Assembly (NCBI GenBank): GCA_039707465.1
Contig: CM077653.1
Location: 255,501 to 319,500 of the forward strand
Direction: 5' to 3'
Source of the DNA: Rhabdophis nuchalis
Taxonomy: Eukaryota; Chordata; Lepidosauria; Squamata; Natricidae
DNA: 64,000 nt
Each line of letters begins with the position of its first letter. Within the stretch, counting starts at the first letter, position 1. The notes beneath the pieces are model-generated. The model made no database searches. It was not told the DNA's origin and saw nothing but the letters and a program-made list of their open reading frames with translations. A program made the translations under genes and the position numbers. This document shows, one piece after another, positions 59,901 to 64,000 of this stretch.

Positions 59901-62900
59901 GCAGGTAAATCCAACCTACTGCAATCTGAGCCATATTGAATAGGATTTGCTTTAATGGAGTTTAGATGTGGCTGATCTAAAGAGTGTATGTTGAGCGCCA
60001 AAATCTGAAATTTGTATTTGCTGGCTTAATATAATATTCTAGGCCAGTGATGGCGAACCTTTTTTGGCTTGCGGGCCAAATATGGGGGGGAGCGCAGTGG
60101 GGTCATAGGCGGGTGTGCCATACCCATAATGCTATGTGCATGACCCCAGTGAGCATGCACGCACAACCAGCACTCCCCCCGTTTTTAGCGTGCTTTTTTT
60201 GCCCTCCCCAGGCTCCAGGGGCTTTATAAGGTGAAGAACAGACTTCCAGTTAGCTCGTAGGGCCGGTTGTTCGTGCCCCGGAGGCTTCAGGGAAGTTCCT
60301 GAAGCTTCCAGGGGGCAAAAAATGGCCTCAAAAGAGGGCCAAAGTCAGCTGGCCAGCGCATGCATGCGCACTGGACAGCTCACAGGGCAACACCTTGCAT
60401 GCCCTGACAAATGGCTCCGTGTGCCGCCTGTGGCACGTGTGCCATAGGTTCGCCATCACGGTTCTAGGCCATAGCTTTTTGCAGTAATGAGTTGCTAAAC
60501 TGAGCTTTCATTAGTTTTATGAAGGCCTTCCAACTCCAAGAAAACACTTGATAGCATACAATAAACCCAATGATATATGAAAATACAAGTAAAATCCACC
60601 TTACAGTCCAGATCAAACCAATACTCCCCAGCATGCAAGTAAATTCAACAAGGCCACACAATATGGTATCCTGTAAATCATGACTTAGTTGCACAATACC
60701 CTTAAATCATTAATCGGATTCTTATATTACCACATTAATGGAGTCAAAACTCACTATTTGGGAAACAGATTCTCCCCTCCATTTTACCCCAGGAGTATAT
60801 TGACAAAACTTTGTGACATCATAGAGAGTGTATCTTGGCTGCTGCAGTTGTCCTTTTTAAAAAAAAAAAATCTGCTGCCAGATTCTGGGAATCGCAGGGA
60901 AACATTTTAGTGGTTTTCTCCAGCTTTCCCCCCCTAAAGATTAGGCTAAGATTCATTAACTGGGTTTATAATGGGTAAAATGTTCCTGTGACACAATTGC
61001 CTGAATGATATGACTTCGTCTGTTAAGGCTAAATGTAATCCTTTGGAAGTTTTGATTCTTTTAAGCATTCCTACCATACACAGTTCTGCCCTAGCCATTA
61101 TGTATATTTCAAGACATCCATGAAAATGCCCACCAATAGAAATGCCATCTATTATTAAAGCCTGCTTTGAATGACCTGATGAAAAAGAAATGAAATTTAG
61201 ATTCAGATATGTGGTTTCTGTCTTGGCCATGGGTTAGTGAAAGTAGCAGGAGATTATTAAATCTAGTTTCCCTTGCTGCTGACCTCCTAAGGCTTTTGAT
61301 AATTCAACAGGAAAAGGTCCAGGATGACTTCTCCTGTTCCAAGGCCAGCCATTGTTGATTTGTGACTCAGTTTATCATCTGGTAAACTGATTAACTCAAT
61401 TCTCCTAGCATCATAATCTTAGTCATCTAAATGTGCGTCCTAAACCTATTTATGTAGAAATCAGAAATTGACTTACTGCTAAAACTATGAAATGTTGGAT
61501 AAATATCTCTCTCCCTCTCTCCCTTTCCCTTTTCTTACCTCATTCCTTTTTTCATTTTGCGTCCTGCCTGAAAAGAAGGATTTCCCTGCTTAATGTGCAC
61601 ATTTCTCTTCTTTTTCTGCAGTCTCGGTCAAAGCTAGTGCACGTAAACCTCGTGGGAGACCTCGGAACGGTTCAGACCGAAGTCCAGCTGCTCTACCAGA
61701 GTCCTTGCCAACATATTCACCTTCAAGCAAGCCAGAACCTGCATCCATGGAAAGCATAAAAAGGAAAGAATTTAAAAGTGGAGAAAAACGGCGAGGGAGA
61801 CCTCCTGCTCTAACCAGTGTGAAATTTAACATCAGCCATAAAGAGGGCATTCCAGACGCTCAGAAAGGAGGGAAGGAGGAAAAAGAGAATGTAAAGAAAA
61901 TAAAGCAGGCACCATCAGCTACCTTTCAGCACGCTGCAAAAATTAAGAAATTAAGAACAGGCAAACTCTCTCCACTGAAGTCTCAGTTCAAATCGGGGAA
62001 ACTCCAGATTGGGAGGAAAGGGATTCAGATTGTCCGCAGGAGAGGGAGGCCACCATCTTCCGATCGCTTGAAGACCATGCCAGCTCTTGTATGTTCCCAG
62101 TTGGAGAAAGTCCAGAGGGCACGAAAGGAGAGAGAGGATGTACCCTCTCTCCCCAAAGATGAAAAGCCAACAGTTAGGCAGAGCCCTCGCAGACCAGTAA
62201 GGATGATTCCTTCTTGCAAGAGGACAGATGCCACCATTGCCAAGCAGCTCTTGCAGAAGGCAAAAAAAGGAGCTCAAAAGAAAATGGAGAAAGAAGCAGC
62301 AAAGCTTCAGGGCCGGAAGGGGAGGACTCAGCTCAAAAACATTCGGCAGTTCATTATGCCTGTGGTGAGTGCCATCTCTTCACGAATAATTAAGACTCCC
62401 AAGCGTTTCATTGAAGATGAAGACTATGACCCGCCAATTAAAATTGCACGCTTAGAGTCTACCCCAAACAGCCGCTTCAGTGCTACCTCTTGCGAATCGA
62501 GCGAGAAGTCCAGTGTCGCGTCTCAGCACTCCTCCCAGCTATCTTCAGATTCCTCACGGTCCAGCAGTCCAAGTGTTGATACATCCACAGATTCACAGGC
62601 TTCTGAAGAGATGCAAGCTCTCTCGGAAGAATGCAACAATACTCCAGAAGCCCCCCCGCCCCTGCCAGAGTCCACCTCCCTTGACGACGAGGGTGCTGAG
62701 CAAAGGAGGAGGAGGAGGTTTCCAATGGCAGAGAAGAATTTTGCCCCCAAAGCAGCTAAGAAGCTGCCCGGCCTCCAAGGCGTCTCTCAACAGCAGCCCT
62801 CTTCTTCTTCTTCTTCTTCGCCTCCCCCGCCACTGCTCAGTCCACCTCCCCCCCTGCAGCCAGCAGCAGGTGTCTCTGATCACGCCCCGTGGCTCATGCC

Positions 62901-63130
62901 TCCCACCATTCCCTTGGCATCCCCCTTCTTGCCGTCTTCCGCTGCTGCCCCTGCGCAAGAGAAGCGGAAGTCAATCCTCCGAGAACCGACCTTTCGTTGG
63001 ACTTCTCTGAAGCCCTCCCGGTCCGAACCCCAGTACTTCTCCTCTGCCAAGTATGCCAAAGAAGGTCTTATCCGCAAGCCGATTTTTGATAATTTCAGGC
63101 CGCCGCCCCTGACCCCAGAGGACGTGGGCT

Positions 63131-63164
<34 letters not shown>

Positions 63165-64000
63165 CTTTACCCCTCCTGGGGCCGCAGCTCCGGCCCGCTT
63201 ATTTTCTCCTCTTCTTTCTGGAACAAGGTTTGACCTACACAAGAGGAGCCCCCTGTTGCGAGCGCCAAGGTTCACCCCCAGTGAGGCGCACTCACGCATC
63301 TTTGAGTCTGTCACATTGCCTTCAATTAGTCGAAGCGCTACGGGAAGCGCTACAGCAGCAGCTTCTTCAAGGAAGCGAAAGAGGCGAGTCTTCAGTCCGA
63401 TTCGATCTGAGTCGCGATCTCCTTCACACTCGATGAGGACAAGAAGCGGAAGACTCAGCTCCTCTGAGCTGCCCACACTCCCTCCGCCCTCCTCCGCCTC
63501 TGCTTCCCTGACCAGCGTTTCTGTCGGCTCCCTTGCCACCAGTGCCTTAAACGCCACCACGTTCACTTTCCCTTCGCAATCCCTGTCCCAGGCTGGGGAA
63601 GCGACAGAGAAAAGCCAGAGACCGAGGAAGCAGGCGAGCCTCCCTGCCGAGCCATTCCCGCCGAGTGGCACTGCTCCCCTTTTTCCTTGGTTTGCGCCAG
63701 ATCCCCAGACAGAGAGGACCAGGAGCAAAGACAAAGCCGCCGAGGAGCTGTCCAAAGACACAGAAAGGGACAACAGTCCCGAGAAGGAGAAGAGCCGAGA
63801 AAGAGACCGAGACAGGGAGAAGGAAAACAAACGTGAATTGAGGAAAGAGAAGAAGAAGAAGGCTTCCGAAATCCAGAGCGGCTCTGCTTTATTCCCATCA
63901 ACTCGAGGTTCTAAAGGAAAGGTTATTGTCAGTGAAGACGTAGCAACCTCATCTTTTGCCAAAAAACCCGCAGGACGGAGGAAACTAACTGCCCCTGATC
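44208..64000 (+). CDS. KMT2A: KMT2A (MLL) histone H3K4 methyltransferase, N-terminal part, cut by window end
   Basis: Exon 1 44208-44600, exon 2 59835-59904, exon 3 from 61622 past the right edge. ATG at 44208 is the first in-frame ATG and lies in AAGATGGCG. The protein starts [14 protein letters not shown], keeping the menin-binding motif RWRFPARPG. Exon 1 ends in [20 protein letters not shown], exon 2 encodes [12 protein letters not shown]. Exon 3 has three AT-hooks ([25 protein letters not shown]), then [54 protein letters not shown] and [33 protein letters not shown] and SET domains lie beyond the window. The protein is the catalytic scaffold of a COMPASS-like complex that maintains HOX expression, tethered by menin and LEDGF. 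Alanine runs in exon 1 and exon 3 differ from mammals. Confidence 0.96.
46130..46620. repeat. Dispersed repeat, family not assigned, copy A
   Basis: Shares GATGGCTGATTT.TCTGAAT, CTTCCAGGA, ACTATGG.TGAATCTGT and GTGTCTTCT-like words in the same order with 49490-49720. It also contains two versions of a CAACTAGGT(A/G)ACATCA motif (46176 and 46569). Such words recur in squamate repeats, possibly of Penelope-like origin, but I cannot confirm this. Confidence 0.45.
46621..46920 (-). mobile_element. CR1-type LINE 3' end with (ATT)n tail
   Basis: In complement, the end shows CACCGCTCCGAGTCCCCTTG, GGGAGCGGTGTAGAAATT and an (ATT)n tail at 46629-46645. The 5' side stops at 46920 inside the end of ORF2. 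It abuts a longer copy of another CR1 subfamily in the same orientation. Confidence 0.8.
46921..49345 (-). mobile_element. CR1-type LINE, ORF2 nearly to the endonuclease, 5'-truncated
   Basis: The minus strand encodes the RT and C-terminal parts of ORF2: [62 protein letters not shown] (interrupted), then an open 262-residue stretch 47905-47117 ending [12 protein letters not shown]. The 3' UTR has the GCCGCCCTGGGTCC-type motif and a (TTTA)n tail. The upstream side (48441-49345) is frame-shifted and stops near [15 protein letters not shown] 70-bp insert breaks the RT at 47962-48032. Confidence 0.9.
47962..48032 (+). mobile_element. Very short CR1 3' end inserted in the RT catalytic motif of another CR1
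   Basis: CCCTGTGCGCCGCCCTGGGT, GGAGAAGGGCGGGGTATAAA and an (AAAT)n tail match the 3' terminus of the CR1 at 14040. It lies opposite in orientation to the host copy, between the Ala-Asp of YAD and Asp-Thr-Gln-Leu-Tyr. Confidence 0.8.
49346..50895. other. KMT2A intron 1, mostly unassigned sequence with repeat copy B
   Basis: The part 49490-49720 is a second copy of the dispersed repeat at 46130. The rest is AT-rich with no coding similarity. The repeat halves on either side of the CR1 block suggest the LINEs inserted into it. Confidence 0.4.
50898..50991. repeat. (CT)n(CA)n compound microsatellite
   Basis: About 26 CT units (50899-50950) pass directly into about 20 CA units (50951-50991). Uninterrupted and so probably polymorphic. 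Confidence 0.95.
50992..51600. other. KMT2A intron 1, no feature recognised
   Basis: AT-rich sequence with a repeated word TGGCTAGAA.ATGGG (51236 and 51291). No similarity to a gene was seen. Confidence 0.4.
51894..52556 (+). mobile_element. CR1-type LINE 3' end, inserted in opposite orientation
   Basis: Open from 51902 to 52339: [60 protein letters not shown], ending FCLACLG. It then has CACCACTCCGAGTCCCTTTG and an (ATT)n tail. It interrupts the minus-strand copy between the codons on its two sides, so it is younger than its host. Confidence 0.85.
52641..52705 (-). mobile_element. Minimal CR1 3' tail insertion
   Basis: (ATA)n at 52651-52669 followed by TTTATTAACCGCTCCCTCTC is the complement of the extreme 3' end of the (ATT)n-tailed CR1 type. 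Host ORF2 sequence resumes on both sides. Confidence 0.65.
55441..56052. other. KMT2A intron 1 after the CR1 block
   Basis: AT-rich, no coding similarity, no repeat recognised. Confidence 0.4.
56053..56433. mobile_element. TA-type MITE, copy 5
   Basis: Left end worn (AGGACCACAATTGAGTC). Interior GTTAAATGAGACATTTATTA, TTGCCCCATTTTACGA, CACAGTTGTTAAGTGAATCA and CCCCATTGACTTTGCTTGTC, right end AAGGACTATCTG followed by TA. In KMT2A intron 1. Confidence 0.7.
56434..59834. other. KMT2A intron 1, distal part
   Basis: No gene or repeat recognised in most of it. Short G-runs at about 59020 and 59085 and a C-run near 58733-58752 are simple sequence. The exon 2 acceptor (CTTTCTGCAG) ends it. Confidence 0.4.
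60045..60461. mobile_element. hAT-type MITE with exact 8-bp target duplication in KMT2A intron 2
   Basis: Ends are CAGTGATGGCGAACCTTTTT and, in complement, CCGTGATGGCGAACCTATGG. The 8-mer TTCTAGGC is present at 60037-60044 and 60462-60469. The interior (TGGCTTGCGGGCCAAATATG, GTGCCGCCTGTGGCACGTGT) has no coding capacity. Confidence 0.88.
63133..63163 (+). repeat. (GCT)n triplet run coding poly-alanine in KMT2A exon 3
   Basis: About ten GCT units in frame directly after PEDVGF encode alanines. The corresponding human stretch is FASGFSASGTAASARLFSP, without such a run. Confidence 0.85.

Noticed and set aside
60464..60694. Hydrophobic 76-residue open frame on the minus strand
   Set aside because: It lies in a KMT2A intron, has no homology recognised, no conserved neighbours and AT-rich composition that yields hydrophobic codons by chance.
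1..64000. CRISPR arrays, operons, prophage or bacterial islands
   Set aside because: The sequence is vertebrate throughout (introns, CpG islands, LINEs). No spaced direct-repeat array or bacterial gene layout occurs.

Overview
The window is vertebrate genomic DNA, almost certainly from a squamate reptile (snake or lizard). Three things point there. The gene order matches the conserved amniote block that is human 11q23.3. There is one CD3-gamma/delta gene instead of separate CD3D and CD3G genes. The repeats are squamate-like: several CR1-type LINE copies, SINEs with a BovB-like tail, hAT-type and TA-flanked MITEs. The species cannot be named from the sequence alone.

Layout from left to right. 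MPZL3 (minus, about 0.3-4.2 kb) and MPZL2 (minus, 6.5-9.0 kb) are myelin-P0-like Ig adhesion genes with matching exon structures. A repeat-rich spacer (9.9-11.3 kb) precedes CD3E (plus, 12.5-17.4 kb). CD3-gamma/delta (minus, 19.0-22.2 kb) converges on CD3E tail to tail. UBE4A, a U-box E3/E4 ubiquitin ligase (plus, 24.2-37.3 kb), follows with 19 coding exons. ATP5MG, subunit g of mitochondrial ATP synthase (plus, 38.4-41.9 kb), comes next. The 5' part of KMT2A/MLL (plus) starts at 44.2 kb and runs off the right edge inside its large third exon. CpG-rich promoter islands cover the starts of MPZL3, MPZL2, UBE4A, ATP5MG and KMT2A; the T-cell genes CD3E and CD3-gamma/delta lack them.

CD3E and CD3-gamma/delta would encode partners of one complex, the TCR signalling module. 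The two MPZL proteins are adhesion molecules. UBE4A, ATP5MG and KMT2A are broadly expressed genes unrelated to them in function. All coding exons given here were assembled by eye, by joining open frames at GT-AG (once GC-AG) boundaries and checking codon phase. The phase adds up for every gene except the 3' end of MPZL3, which is uncertain.

The most notable observations are these. The CD3-gamma/delta transmembrane segment has serine where mammalian CD3-gamma and CD3-delta have the acidic residue used for TCR assembly. ATP5MG has a GC-AG intron. The predicted MPZL2 stop codon is split across a splice junction. KMT2A intron 1 holds a nested stack of CR1 LINEs, including an almost open ORF2. Several MITEs and one retroposed mRNA tail have recognisable target-site duplications. 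I found no bacterial-type system, CRISPR array, rRNA or tRNA gene, and no convincing undescribed multi-gene system.
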